From the NCBI RefSeq assembly GCF_013294025.1, contig NZ_JABSNL010000007.1, positions 62,001 to 126,000 on the forward strand: 64,000 bases of DNA, written 5' to 3'. The translations under genes were made by a program, and so were the position numbers. The notes under the pieces were generated by a model. It ran no database searches. It saw nothing but the letters and a program-made list of their open reading frames with translations, and had not been told where the DNA came from. Shown one piece after another: positions 26,218-35,276 of the stretch; the stretch's first letter is position 1; each line of letters begins with the position of its first letter. Origin of the DNA: Flavobacterium aeripolare (GTDB lineage: Bacteria; Bacteroidota; Bacteroidia; Flavobacteriales; Flavobacteriaceae).

Positions 26218-26952
26218 ATGGCTACTATAAAATTATTCTCTCCTGTTTTAAAAACGCTCTTTTTGTGGAGTATTCTAGTTTGTAGTCAGGGCTATGCGCA
26301 AGAAATTAGTGGTACCGAACTTTTGAAAAAAGCGATTGCATATCATGATCCCGAACACAATTATAATACTTTCAAAAACAATTTTTTAATTACAACCAAA
26401 ACTCCAGACGGTAAGGAGAGAAGTAGTTCCATTTTTATTGATGTAGCTGCTCAAAAATTTGAATTAAAATCAAGTCGTAATGACCGATCTGTTTCATACA
26501 ATATAGTAAATGATTCTGTACAATTTGCCTTAGATGGAAAAGCAACCTATACTGAGGAAGATGTAAAAACATACAATCTAACTAAAGCTAGAGCGATTTT
26601 CATGAAAAACTATTACAGCTATTTGTATGGTTTACCAATGAAATTGCAAGACCCTGGAACAATTATAAATCCCGTAGTTGAACGCAAGGACTTCATGGGC
26701 CAAGAGTACTTAGTATTAGCAGTAAAGTATGAGGAGGGCATAGGAAAAGACGCTTGGTACTTTTATTTTGATCCAAAGACGTACGCTTTAAAAGTATATC
26801 AGTTTTACCATGATCAAACAAAGAATGATGGAGAATATATTTTATTAAGTGGCGAAGAGGAATTATCCGGAATTAAAATTCCTAAAGCGAGAGCTTGGTA
26901 TTTAAATCAAGACGACAAATACCTAGCTACTGATACATTATCAAAAAGCTAA
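26218..26952 (+). CDS. Exported DUF6503-like protein
   Basis: A 244-residue protein with a signal peptide (residues 1-27, ending GYAQ). The mature part starts EISGTELLKKAIAYHDPEHNYNTF, which I recall from flavobacterial DUF6503 proteins. It is beta-rich with a LolA-like look (DAWYFYFDPKTYALKVYQFY). Probably periplasmic or outer-membrane-associated; function unknown. It is likely co-transcribed with gpsA. Confidence 0.65.
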   Translation: MATIKLFSPVLKTLFLWSILVCSQGYAQEISGTELLKKAIAYHDPEHNYNTFKNNFLITTKTPDGKERSSSIFIDVAAQKFELKSSRNDRSVSYNIVNDSVQFALDGKATYTEEDVKTYNLTKARAIFMKNYYSYLYGLPMKLQDPGTIINPVVERKDFMGQEYLVLAVKYEEGIGKDAWYFYFDPKTYALKVYQFYHDQTKNDGEYILLSGEEELSGIKIPKARAWYLNQDDKYLATDTLSKS

Positions 26953-26971
26953 CATGGTGCTTAAAAACAGA

Positions 26972-27009
26972 AAAAGCAGCAACCTTATTTAAGGTTGCTG
27001 CTTTTTTTA
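26972..27009. terminator. Bidirectional terminator
   Basis: A 16-base perfect stem (AAAAGCAGCAACCTTA with TAAGGTTGCTGCTTTT) with a 2-base loop, between convergent genes, with T-rich flanks on both sides. Confidence 0.85.
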
Positions 27010-27026
27010 TGCTTGTATTTTTACTG

Positions 27027-27434
27027 TTATCTTACAATGAGACCATCGACAAATAGTATAGGCACTTCTTCAAGTTCTTGCTCATTCATAGCATTTGCTT
27101 TAAAATTAAATTTCTTATCATACATCTTATTCCCTATGAAATAAGACACTGAAAATTCATTATTGAGTACCAATACACTTTTCTCAATCATTTCGATTTT
27201 AACTACTGAAACAGCTGGAACTTCAACAAAAGCGTGGCGCAACAGCGATGTCTTTTTCATTTCACCATCGATTGTACCAAAAGCCTTTGAAACGACCATA
27301 ACACTTTCGATTAAAAAATCACTATCATTAACTAAGTAAGCATACCACACTTTTTCCATAAAGTCATCACTCCATTCTTGGACAGTTGCCACAAAAACGT
27401 TTTCTACTTCAGGAATAACTATATCTTTTTTCAT
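27027..27434 (-). CDS. Small conserved protein of unknown function after pheS
   Basis: A 135-residue soluble protein with no signal peptide or membrane segment; acidic overall and predicted mostly beta (ENVFVATVQEWSDDFMEKVWYAYLVN, then SVLVLNNEFSVSYFIGNKMYD). I recognise no domain. It lies 74 bases after the pheS stop on the same strand and ends at a strong terminator, so it is probably read from the pheS message. A role in translation is not implied by the sequence. Confidence 0.75.
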   Translation of the reverse strand: MKKDIVIPEVENVFVATVQEWSDDFMEKVWYAYLVNDSDFLIESVMVVSKAFGTIDGEMKKTSLLRHAFVEVPAVSVVKIEMIEKSVLVLNNEFSVSYFIGNKMYDKKFNFKANAMNEQELEEVPILFVDGLIVR

Positions 27435-27508
27435 ACTTTCTCTCTTTCTTTAAATACAGAAACTTTCATTTTAAAAAAGTATTGCTATATTTTAATGCTT
27501 GTTTTTTA

Positions 27509-28528
27509 TTAAATAGAAGCTCTAAATTGCTCTAAGAAACGCACATCATTTTCATAAAACATACGAATATCACCAATTTGGTACAACAACATCGCAATGC
27601 GTTCTACTCCCATTCCAAAGGCAAAACCATTGAATTCTTCAGGATTGATTCCGCAATTTTTCAAAACATTAGGATCGACCATACCACAACCACCAATTTC
27701 TAACCAACCAGTTCCTTTAGTAATTCTATAATCTGTTTCTGTTTTTAAACCCCAGTAGATATCAATCTCAGCACTAGGCTCTGTAAACGGAAAATAAGAA
27801 GGACGTAAGCGAATTTTTGACTTACCAAACATCTCTTTTGTAAAATATAAAAGCGTTTGTTTTAAATCAGCAAACGACACCTCTTTATCTATATACAATC
27901 CCTCTACTTGATGAAAAATACAGTGTGAACGTGAAGAAATTGCTTCATTTCTAAAAACACGTCCCGGAGAAATAGTTCGTATCGGCGGTTTGTTTTCTTC
28001 CATGTAGCGCACCTGTACAGAAGATGTGTGCGTACGCAAAAGAGTATCTGGATTTGTTTGAATAAAAAACGTATCCTGCATGTCTCTCGCCGGATGGTAC
28101 TCTGGCAAGTTTAATGCTGTAAAATTATGCCAATCATCTTCAATTTCTGGACCTTCAGATACATTAAAACCAATATTAGCAAAAATGTCGATAATTTGAT
28201 TTTTAACGATAGAAATAGGATGACGAGAACCTATAATTATTGGCTCAGCAGAACGCGTTAAATCACCATAAAAACCATTCGTTTCTTCCTTACTCTCTAA
28301 GGCTTCTTGAATTGCTTTTACTTTCTCCTCTGCAGATGATTTAAGTAAATTGATTACCTGTCCAAATTCTTTCTTTTGATCGTTTGGTACATTTTTAAAC
28401 TCAGCAAAAAACTCTTTTAAAAGTCCTTTACTTCCTAAAAATTTAATTCTAAAAGTTTCTAATGCTGCTTTGTCCTGTGTTGAAAAAGCTTGTGCTTCGC
28501 CAATATATTCTTTTATCTTATCTATCAT
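27509..28528 (-). CDS. pheS: Phenylalanine-tRNA ligase alpha subunit
   Basis: Class II aminoacyl-tRNA synthetase subunit, 339 residues. The N-terminal coiled coil (about 1-90) binds tRNA-Phe. The catalytic core has motif 2 (RVFRNEAISSRSHCIFHQVEGLYID) and motif 3 (FAFGMGVERIAMLLY). The HNFTALNLPEYHPARDMQDTF block is specific to PheS. The beta subunit gene is not adjacent and not in the window, as is common in Bacteroidota. Confidence 0.97.
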   Translation of the reverse strand: MIDKIKEYIGEAQAFSTQDKAALETFRIKFLGSKGLLKEFFAEFKNVPNDQKKEFGQVINLLKSSAEEKVKAIQEALESKEETNGFYGDLTRSAEPIIIGSRHPISIVKNQIIDIFANIGFNVSEGPEIEDDWHNFTALNLPEYHPARDMQDTFFIQTNPDTLLRTHTSSVQVRYMEENKPPIRTISPGRVFRNEAISSRSHCIFHQVEGLYIDKEVSFADLKQTLLYFTKEMFGKSKIRLRPSYFPFTEPSAEIDIYWGLKTETDYRITKGTGWLEIGGCGMVDPNVLKNCGINPEEFNGFAFGMGVERIAMLLYQIGDIRMFYENDVRFLEQFRASI

Positions 28529-28629
28529 TTTCGTCCGGTAATTGAGAGGGCAAATTTAGGGAAAAGTTTTCAGTTTTCAGTCTCAGTTTGAGGTAGATTC
28601 TATCGCAAAACTATTACTGCAATCGTAAA

Positions 28630-28986
28630 TTATGAAATTAGTTCTTTTTCAATAAAATAATTCACAATTGCTTCCTTCATCAAAACAGACTGCTCACCTG
28701 CTTTCAAAGGTGGTAGTTCTTCTTTTACTTTATAATGTGGCCAGCCATCTTCATCAAAAAACTCAAATTCATAAAAACCATAAGGTTCTAACAACCTACA
28801 AATGGCGATATGCATTAAATTTAATTTTTCATCCTTTTTATACGTTTGATGTACTTTACCTAATTCTTGAACTCCTATTAGGTAAATAATTGCATCTAAA
28901 TCTAAATCCTCTCCCTGCGAGAACTGATTTGATAGCATTTCAACAAGCTGTTCCCAGCGTTCTTTAAGTTGTATATCTCTTGACAT
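28630..28986 (-). CDS. Small conserved cytoplasmic protein of unknown function
   Basis: A 118-residue acidic protein (MSRDIQLKERWEQLVEMLS at the start) with helical N-terminal and central segments and an aromatic patch (YGFYEFEFFDEDGWPHY). It has no signal or membrane helix. I recognise the general type from Bacteroidota genomes but cannot name a domain. It lies 101 bases upstream of pheS on the same strand and is divergent from cvpA. Confidence 0.75.
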   Translation of the reverse strand: MSRDIQLKERWEQLVEMLSNQFSQGEDLDLDAIIYLIGVQELGKVHQTYKKDEKLNLMHIAICRLLEPYGFYEFEFFDEDGWPHYKVKEELPPLKAGEQSVLMKEAIVNYFIEKELIS

Positions 28987-29075
28987 TTTATTTTTTATTG
29001 TAGTTTGCTATAATCACATCTTTTCAAACCTTGTAATTACGCTAATTTTTATTTGCAAAGATAACGACTTGTAAA

Positions 29076-29108
29076 TTGACAATGGATGTTTGAATTATTT
29101 TATATTTG
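29076..29108 (+). promoter_or_regulatory. Promoter of cvpA
   Basis: TTG (29076-29078), 22 bases, then TATATTTG (29101-29108), 23 bases before the ATG at 29132. This supports the downstream start of cvpA over the TTG at 29090. Confidence 0.6.
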
Positions 29109-29131
29109 CTCTTAAATTAAGGAACCTTACT

Positions 29132-29680
29132 ATGAGTATATTGGACATTTTTCTAGCAGCAATCTTAATATATGCACTCTACAAAGGCCTTATGAATGGT
29201 CTGTTTGTAGAATTAGCTTCGTTTTTATCGTTGCTATTGGGTATATACTTAGCCATCAAATGTTCACATGTTGTGAGAGAAACTTTAGCAAACCACGTTT
29301 CTTGGTCACCTAAATATGTTGAAATATTTGCATTTGCAATTACTTTTATAGCGGTAGTTGTCGCGATTCATTTGCTAGCAAAAATACTAACTGGCATCAT
29401 GGATTTTGCCTTCTTAGGATGGATTAATAAACTAGCAGGTGCTTTTTTTAGTGTCTTAAAAGCAGTATTACTACTGAGTGTACTTTTTAATTTATTCGAA
29501 AAAGTGAATTTCAACAACATGCTGATGAAGCAAGAAACCATGGATAGCTCCGTTTTTTACAATCCGATTCAGCAAACATCTCGATTTTTTTATCCTACAC
29601 TTGAAAAATGGTATATCGAATTTAAAGAAAAACATACCACAAAACCAGAAGACACAACAGTCGAGGAAGCCGAAGATTAA
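29132..29680 (+). CDS. CvpA-family membrane protein
   Basis: A 182-residue inner-membrane protein with four helices (about residues 4-22, 27-47, 65-88 and 100-122). It starts MSILDIFLAAILIYALYKGLMNGLF, the CvpA family N-terminus, followed by an amphipathic region and a charged tail. CvpA homologues are needed for colicin V export in E. coli and for envelope homeostasis elsewhere. Its stop lies 3 bases before the batE stop on the other strand. Confidence 0.88.
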   Translation: MSILDIFLAAILIYALYKGLMNGLFVELASFLSLLLGIYLAIKCSHVVRETLANHVSWSPKYVEIFAFAITFIAVVVAIHLLAKILTGIMDFAFLGWINKLAGAFFSVLKAVLLLSVLFNLFEKVNFNNMLMKQETMDSSVFYNPIQQTSRFFYPTLEKWYIEFKEKHTTKPEDTTVEEAED

Positions 29681-29683
29681 TCC

Positions 29684-30427
29684 CTATTTGACCTCTATGA
29701 TGGCGCTTTTTTCAATCCAGCCTTCTGTGCCGTCCGTTAATTGCACTTTTTTCCAATTGTTGGCTGTTTCTTCAACATAAACTTTAGCCCCTTCATGCAA
29801 TATCACGATGGTTTTGCTTGCGTTTTGTGGCTCTTTCTTAACATCAACCGCTTCTGCAAAAACTATTGCAGGGCGCTCGTTTTTACATTGATTCTTTTCA
29901 AAAATAGCAGCAATAACACTAATCACCATCAAAATAACCATCACGAACATCCCAAAAAAGAAGACGCGTTTTACCACACTACTGGCCGAAAAATAATACC
30001 CCAAGAAAGCGAGTAAAAACAACACTGAAAATCCCACCGAAATATACCCCCAAACATTGTAATTATACGAAGCCGTAAAATCACGTAGCAGCTTTGCAAA
30101 CCCTACCTTGGGCACTACTTTTATTTCGTCAACCGTTCGCTTTTGAGCAAAACGTAGATTATTCTGGGTATTAGTATCATTTGGTTTAAAAACCAACGCT
30201 TTCTCATAATTGTAAATCGCTGGTGCTACCTTATTTAATTTATAATAGCAGTTCCCTAAATTATAATACAGCTCAGCAGACTGTTTTTTTGACTTTAAAA
30301 CAGCGTTGTAAGCGTTAGCTGCTGCTTCATATTTTCCATTTTTATACAACTCATTCCCTGTTTCAAAGCCTGATTGAGCAAAGAAAACCTGTGTGAATAA
30401 TAAAAATAGATATAGAATATTTTTCAT
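29684..30427 (-). CDS. batE: BatE-type TPR/SH3 protein of the Bat operon
   Basis: A 247-residue exported protein. A signal peptide (residues 1-17, ending FFAQ) leads into two or three TPRs (about 18-95: YNAVLKSKKQSAELYYNLGNCYYKLNKVAPAIYNYEKAL). Two transmembrane helices follow (about 125-180), and a C-terminal SH3-like domain ends in WKKVQLTDGTEGWIEKSAI. This is the BatE layout. It is the last gene of the Bat operon, whose products have been linked to aerotolerance in Bacteroides. Its stop is adjacent to the convergent cvpA stop. Confidence 0.88.
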   Translation of the reverse strand: MKNILYLFLLFTQVFFAQSGFETGNELYKNGKYEAAANAYNAVLKSKKQSAELYYNLGNCYYKLNKVAPAIYNYEKALVFKPNDTNTQNNLRFAQKRTVDEIKVVPKVGFAKLLRDFTASYNYNVWGYISVGFSVLFLLAFLGYYFSASSVVKRVFFFGMFVMVILMVISVIAAIFEKNQCKNERPAIVFAEAVDVKKEPQNASKTIVILHEGAKVYVEETANNWKKVQLTDGTEGWIEKSAIIEVK

Positions 30428-30484
30428 ATTTATATTTTATGATTTTGGCAATAAGAAATAATTTCTTTAGACCAGTACTACTAA

Positions 30485-32239
30485 TTATTTAAGCTCTTTC
30501 TCTAACTCTGATATGATTGCTACCGCTTTATCATAATCTTTTTGGATTGTCGCACTAGATGCCGGAGCATAGCGAGCCACCTCACAGTTTTCAGTAAGCG
30601 TTATGAAATCATCAACTGTAGTAGGATTTGCATTCTTATCTAACAAGATAATTTTAATATTGTCCTTACTCATCTCTGAAGTTTCAATATGCAACTTCGC
30701 TTTCAAGAAATTATGCATTGCTTTTTCTAGAGCAACATAAAACGGTACTTTATTATTGATTTGTTTCTTAGCTTGTGATAGGTACTTTCTAGCTAGTTTG
30801 TTGTTTCTTCTAATTCTATTTCCTACTACATCACCATCAAGAGCGTCTTTTTTATTCTTAGCTAAAATTACAATTGGCACTAATAAGAAAGGAACTAATA
30901 ATAGCAATAAATATACATTAGACCCAAAGAAATCCTCTCCATTTATTGGCTGCAATTCAGTAGCTAACTTGATGTTTTTAAACTGCTCAATGTTAACGGC
31001 ATTTTTACCTGAATTTGCTTTCAAACTATCAATAGCGCGAGTATCTGTAGGACCACTTAATACATTGATCATTATCTCTGGTGACACCGCTACTTTGTAA
31101 GTTCCTGAGCCAACATCAAAGTATGAAAAACGGATAGGTTTTACAGGATAATTCCCTTTATAAATAGGCACTATGGTATAACGATCTGCTATTTTCCCTG
31201 ACATTCCTGCAAGGGAAGTTTTTACATCTTCTTCGTGAACAGGATCATATTTTTCTAAAGCATTAGGAACTACAGGCTCCGGCAAAGTGAATAATTTCAT
31301 GTTTCCTTTTCCTGTAACACTCACAGTAAGATCTAAACTTTCGCCGTTTTTAAGACTTGTTTTAGACGGTGTTACTTTAAAATCAAACGAACCCACAGCT
31401 CCAGTGAAATCGTCTGGCTTCCCTTTTTCTGGCAACGCTCTTACAGCAATTGTTTTGGCTCCAGCCGAAATCCTCTTATTTTCATTTCGAATTTGCATTC
31501 TCCCAAAAACATCGCGTCTATTAGTAGGTAATTGCACTTCTACATCTAGTACAAGAGGTTCAATTGCTAGCTTACCTGATTTTTGTGGATATAATACCAC
31601 TTTCTTTAAGACAATATAACGAAACTCACGCCCTTTGAACATTGATTGTTGCGCGGTAAATTGCTGGTTCATATCAATATTTTGACTCCAGAAATCATTG
31701 TATTTAGGCTTACTTAATTCCCCTAAATTAGCAATCCCAATGTTATTACTAAAATACAATTTGTATACTACAGATATTGGTTCGTTCAAATAAGGATTTG
31801 TCTTTGAAACATCTGCTACTAGATATAAATTATCATCTGCAGATATACTGGTATCGTTAGGATCTTTAGGGATTTCGACCGCATTTGTAACGTTAACCTT
31901 CACCGGATTAGATTTAAACACCTGTCCGTTGTATTCAATCGTAGCCGATTTAATTGTTATTGTCCCTTTTTGAGTAGGTAGCAAATAATAAGAATAGATT
32001 TTTTCGAATGAACTTTTACCGTTCACCCACGACTGACTAACTTGTTGACTAGGCCCTGCGATAACTCTAAAACCGTCAAACGAAGGTTCGTTAAAATTAT
32101 CTCCATCAATATTCATGGCAAAATCAATACGTAGCCTTTCATTAAGGCCTAATGTTGTCTTGCTAACTTTTGCTTCAAATTGCACTTGAGCAAGAAGTCC
32201 TTGAAAGCTTAACAGTATTAAAAATAAAAATTTCTTCAT
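30485..32239 (-). CDS. batD: BatD-type oxygen-tolerance protein
   Basis: A 584-residue protein with a signal peptide (ends LLAQVQFEAKVSKTTLG), repeated immunoglobulin-like BatD domains (about 20-400), a transmembrane helix near residues 440-460 (VYLLLLLVPFLLVPIVIL) and a charged, helical cytoplasmic tail. PF13584-type features include FEKIYSYYLLPTQKGTITI and RYIVLKKVVLYPQKSGKL. It probably works in the envelope with the BatA and BatB vWA proteins. It lies between batC and batE in the same transcript. Confidence 0.9.
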   Translation of the reverse strand: MKKFLFLILLSFQGLLAQVQFEAKVSKTTLGLNERLRIDFAMNIDGDNFNEPSFDGFRVIAGPSQQVSQSWVNGKSSFEKIYSYYLLPTQKGTITIKSATIEYNGQVFKSNPVKVNVTNAVEIPKDPNDTSISADDNLYLVADVSKTNPYLNEPISVVYKLYFSNNIGIANLGELSKPKYNDFWSQNIDMNQQFTAQQSMFKGREFRYIVLKKVVLYPQKSGKLAIEPLVLDVEVQLPTNRRDVFGRMQIRNENKRISAGAKTIAVRALPEKGKPDDFTGAVGSFDFKVTPSKTSLKNGESLDLTVSVTGKGNMKLFTLPEPVVPNALEKYDPVHEEDVKTSLAGMSGKIADRYTIVPIYKGNYPVKPIRFSYFDVGSGTYKVAVSPEIMINVLSGPTDTRAIDSLKANSGKNAVNIEQFKNIKLATELQPINGEDFFGSNVYLLLLLVPFLLVPIVILAKNKKDALDGDVVGNRIRRNNKLARKYLSQAKKQINNKVPFYVALEKAMHNFLKAKLHIETSEMSKDNIKIILLDKNANPTTVDDFITLTENCEVARYAPASSATIQKDYDKAVAIISELEKELK

Positions 32240-32330
32240 TATTAATGTTTATACATTTATTCAGGAATGTGATTTAGAAAAAGACTTGTTTAAAAAAAAA
32301 GAAACAAATCCACAAACAGCCATTTAAATC

Positions 32331-33092
32331 CTACCAGTCCTTTTCTGTTTTAACTGGTTTCCCTTTTACTTTATTGGCATTAACCTTATTTTGAACTTTC
32401 TTCTCTTCGTTGTTAACGGCATTCAAAAGATTCTTTAAACGTTGTGGCGACATTCCTCCGGGTTCTTGTTTTGGCTCCCCATTGTTATCATTTTTACCGT
32501 CTTTCTTGTCTTTATCTCCGTCTTTCTTGTCGTCCTTTTTATCTTTGTCGCCGTCTTTCTTATCGTCCTTTTTATCCTGATCCTTCTTGTCTTTATCCTT
32601 GTCCTTGTCTTTCTTGTCGTCTTTTTTATCCTTATCGTCCTTAGGAGGATTTTCTTTCAACATTTTCTTAGCTAAAGCATAGTTGTACCTAGTCTCATCA
32701 TCTGAAGGCTTATTTCTCAGTGCATTTTTATAAGCTTCGACTGCCTCAGTATAATTTTTCTCTTTCATGAACACATTTCCTAAATTATGAAATGCTTTGT
32801 GTTTTTGTGTAGCTGTTTTAGCTGTTCTTAAGGCATTCGCGTAAGCAAACTTCGCTTCTGAGGCTTGATTTTGTCTGTAGATAGCATTTCCTAAATTATA
32901 AGCAGAATTTGTTTTATTAGAAAATTTCGAATTCGAAACCCTATAATTTGCTTCAGCATCAACATAATTCTTAGCAGTATATTCTTTATTAGCTTCTGGT
33001 AAAATATTATCTTTTTCTTGAGCGTATGAAGTACCTACTCCCATTAAAAGGAATAGTACAAAAGCAGACATGTATATTTTAATATTTTTCAT
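32331..33092 (-). CDS. batC: BatC-type TPR protein with Lys/Asp-rich tail
   Basis: A 253-residue exported protein. A signal peptide (ends TSYAQ) precedes three TPRs (about 30-145: AYNLGNAIYRQNQASEAKFAYANAL, then AFHNLGNVFMKEKNYTEAVEAYKNAL). A low-complexity region of about 55 residues, almost only K, D and G (for example DKKDDKKDKDKDK), follows, then a basic C-terminus (KTEKDW). The charged region is encoded by an imperfect short tandem repeat at about 32485-32645. BatC homologues often have such linkers, but length varies. It lies between batB and batD. Confidence 0.88.
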   Translation of the reverse strand: MKNIKIYMSAFVLFLLMGVGTSYAQEKDNILPEANKEYTAKNYVDAEANYRVSNSKFSNKTNSAYNLGNAIYRQNQASEAKFAYANALRTAKTATQKHKAFHNLGNVFMKEKNYTEAVEAYKNALRNKPSDDETRYNYALAKKMLKENPPKDDKDKKDDKKDKDKDKDKKDQDKKDDKKDGDKDKKDDKKDGDKDKKDGKNDNNGEPKQEPGGMSPQRLKNLLNAVNNEEKKVQNKVNANKVKGKPVKTEKDW

Positions 33093-33144
33093 TTTAATTT
33101 ATTCTGTTCGTCAAAAAAAAATAGGCAGCAACTGTGGCTTGCGA

Positions 33145-34176
33145 TTACTTTTCATTAAATAGATTCAATTTTTTAACCCATTCTGTTTTTCGTTCTAAGA
33201 AGAAAAGATCAATAAATAGCAGTACAAATGCAAAACCTAAAAACCATTGAAATTGCGATTGAAAGTCGGCCATTTGCGTCGCTTCAAATTCAGTTTTTTG
33301 AATGGTATTCAAAGTGTTTTTAATGTATTCAAGAACATCCTTAGTATTCTTTCCATCAATATAACCCCCTTTAGTAGCTTTAGCAATAGCTTCTAAACTA
33401 GCACGATTTAACTTGGTGACAACAACCTCATCATTATTATCACGTTGATAACCTTCTATTTTACCATTCACTTTTAAAGGAATCGTCCCTCCTTTTTCAG
33501 TTCCTAAACCTATGGTTATAATTCGCATGCCTTGCTTATTTGCTTCCTCGGCAGCAGCTTGGGCACCTTCTGAATGGTCTTCACCATCAGAAATCAAAAT
33601 CAGCAATTTGCTAGTTTTACTTTTATCGTCAAAATAAGTTCCAGATAAAGTGATGGCCTCATCTAGCGACGTCCCTTGTGAAGAAACCATATCAGGGCTC
33701 ATACTTTGCAAGAACATTTTTGCCACACTATAATCGCTCGTAATTGGCAATACCGGAAATGCACTTCCCGCATAAGCGACAATCCCTATACGGTCGTTTC
33801 CTAATTGATTGATAATTTGTGAAACAATTTGTTTGCTTTTTTCAAGTCGGCTAGGAGCAATATCTTCAGCAAGCATACTCTTAGAAACGTCCATTGCAAA
33901 AACGATGTCAATCCCTTCGCGTTTTACCGTTTCCATCTTTGTACCAATCTTTGGGTTCACTAGTGCAAAAATTAATCCAAGAAAAGCCAATACCAAAACA
34001 ACCAATTTTAAAACTGGTTTGAATGTAGAGCTTTCAGGACTTAATCTTTTAACCATCTCTAAATCCCCAAACTCGCGTTGCTTTTTCCTTTTCCAATACA
34101 AGTTGAATAGAAACAAAGCCACTATCACCGGTAGTAAGAAAAGCAGGTATAAATATTTTGATTCGTCTAATTCCAT
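33145..34176 (-). CDS. batB: BatB-type vWA protein
   Basis: A 343-residue inner-membrane protein from the ATG at 34176 (MELDESKYLYLL). It has two N-terminal helices (about 8-26 and 55-74), a von Willebrand factor A domain with MIDAS residues DVSKS (96-100) and downstream LILISDGEDHSEGA, and a C-terminal helix (about 316-336). This is the BatB layout. A 98-base gap with a GC-rich hairpin separates it from batA, wider than most spacings in the operon. Confidence 0.92.
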   Translation of the reverse strand: MELDESKYLYLLFLLPVIVALFLFNLYWKRKKQREFGDLEMVKRLSPESSTFKPVLKLVVLVLAFLGLIFALVNPKIGTKMETVKREGIDIVFAMDVSKSMLAEDIAPSRLEKSKQIVSQIINQLGNDRIGIVAYAGSAFPVLPITSDYSVAKMFLQSMSPDMVSSQGTSLDEAITLSGTYFDDKSKTSKLLILISDGEDHSEGAQAAAEEANKQGMRIITIGLGTEKGGTIPLKVNGKIEGYQRDNNDEVVVTKLNRASLEAIAKATKGGYIDGKNTKDVLEYIKNTLNTIQKTEFEATQMADFQSQFQWFLGFAFVLLFIDLFFLERKTEWVKKLNLFNEK

Positions 34177-34236
34177 ATTATTTTTAAATATCAGTCTCGA
34201 AATATCAAGACAAATTTTAGATTCCAATTTTCACGT

Positions 34237-34269
34237 CCAGCCTCCTTTTTTTTAGCCTGGCCGGGCTGG
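34237..34269. repeat. GC-rich hairpin between batA and batB
   Basis: CCAGCC (34237-34242) and GGCTGG (34264-34269) flank an oligo-T stretch and a second possible short stem, AGCC with GGCT. It stands out as GC-rich in an AT-rich operon and has no proper T-run after it on the minus strand. It may be a remnant repeat or a processing hairpin that separates expression of batA from batB. Confidence 0.45.
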
Positions 34270-34274
34270 GGATA

Positions 34275-35276
34275 CTAAATAAAACTTCTATACACTGTGT
34301 TGCGTAACCCAATTTCTATTAGCAATAGTAAACCAGCTAGCAGTACAAATGGTCTGAACTTTTCATCATAATCATAAAATTTAAGTTCTTCGATTTCAGT
34401 AGTTTCTAGTTTGTTTATTTCACCGTAAATTTCGGCTAACTTGCTATTGCTTGTCGCTCTAAAGTACTTCCCATCTGTTTTTTTTGCGATACTTTTCATT
34501 AAACGTTCATCTATTTCAACCTTCATACGTTGAAACAAGAACTGCCCGTTAGGAGCTATTGCATAAGGAAATTCGGCCATGCCATTAGTTCCTATTCCTA
34601 TGGTGTAGACTTTTATACCATACTGCCTTGCAATATCAGCAGCTGTTTCTGGCTCAATAAAACCAGCATTATTTACCCCATCTGTCAATAGAATAATAAT
34701 CTTACTCTTAGCTTTACTATCTTTTAGTCTATTCACCGCTGTTGCAAGTCCCATACCAATACCAGTACCATCTTGTAATACATTGTCGTACTTAATACTT
34801 TTAATTGCTTCAAGAACAACCGCTTTATCACTAGTTACCGGGGTTTTTGTATAGGCTTCAGATGCGTAAACTACTAACCCAATACGATCATTAGGACGTT
34901 CTCCAACAAAATCGGCTGCGACTCTTTTTAAAGCTTCCATACGATTGGGCTTTAAATCTTTTGCAAGCATACTTCCAGAAACGTCAATTGCCATCACAAT
35001 ATCAATTCCTTTTGTAGTTTTAGTTTTATTACTCACATCTACCGTTCTTGGTCTGGCTAGAGCAACAATCATTGAGCTTAACGCCAATAAACGAAACACA
35101 CTTAAATAGGGTCTCAACTTAACCCAGAATGTATCGTTAGCTTTAAAACCTTGAATCGAACTAATTTTTAAGGTAGCCGTTTGTTCCTTTCTAGTATAAA
35201 TTAACCACGCAATTGCTAATGGAATTAAAAGAAACAACCAGAAAAACTCAGGATTTAAAAAAGTTATTTTTCCCAT
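34275..35276 (-). CDS. batA: BatA-type vWA protein
   Basis: A 333-residue membrane protein with N-terminal helices (about 8-26 and 57-75), a vWA domain with the MIDAS motif DVSGS (98-102) and IIILLTDGVNNAG, and a C-terminal helix (about 310-328). It matches BatA in length and layout. The start codon overlaps the stop of the preceding gene by one base (TAATG), so translation is coupled. BatA and BatB probably form a membrane complex controlled by the MoxR ATPase. Confidence 0.92.
   Translation of the reverse strand: MGKITFLNPEFFWLFLLIPLAIAWLIYTRKEQTATLKISSIQGFKANDTFWVKLRPYLSVFRLLALSSMIVALARPRTVDVSNKTKTTKGIDIVMAIDVSGSMLAKDLKPNRMEALKRVAADFVGERPNDRIGLVVYASEAYTKTPVTSDKAVVLEAIKSIKYDNVLQDGTGIGMGLATAVNRLKDSKAKSKIIILLTDGVNNAGFIEPETAADIARQYGIKVYTIGIGTNGMAEFPYAIAPNGQFLFQRMKVEIDERLMKSIAKKTDGKYFRATSNSKLAEIYGEINKLETTEIEELKFYDYDEKFRPFVLLAGLLLLIEIGLRNTVYRSFI

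Noticed and set aside
30756..31100. 114-codon plus-strand open frame inside batD
   Set aside because: Antisense shadow of the BatD membrane segment; its hydrophobic look comes from the complementary strand.
32442..32675. Plus-strand open frame rich in V, L, F and I opposite batC
   Set aside because: It is the complement of the Lys/Asp repeat tract in batC; repetitive, with no signal or start context.
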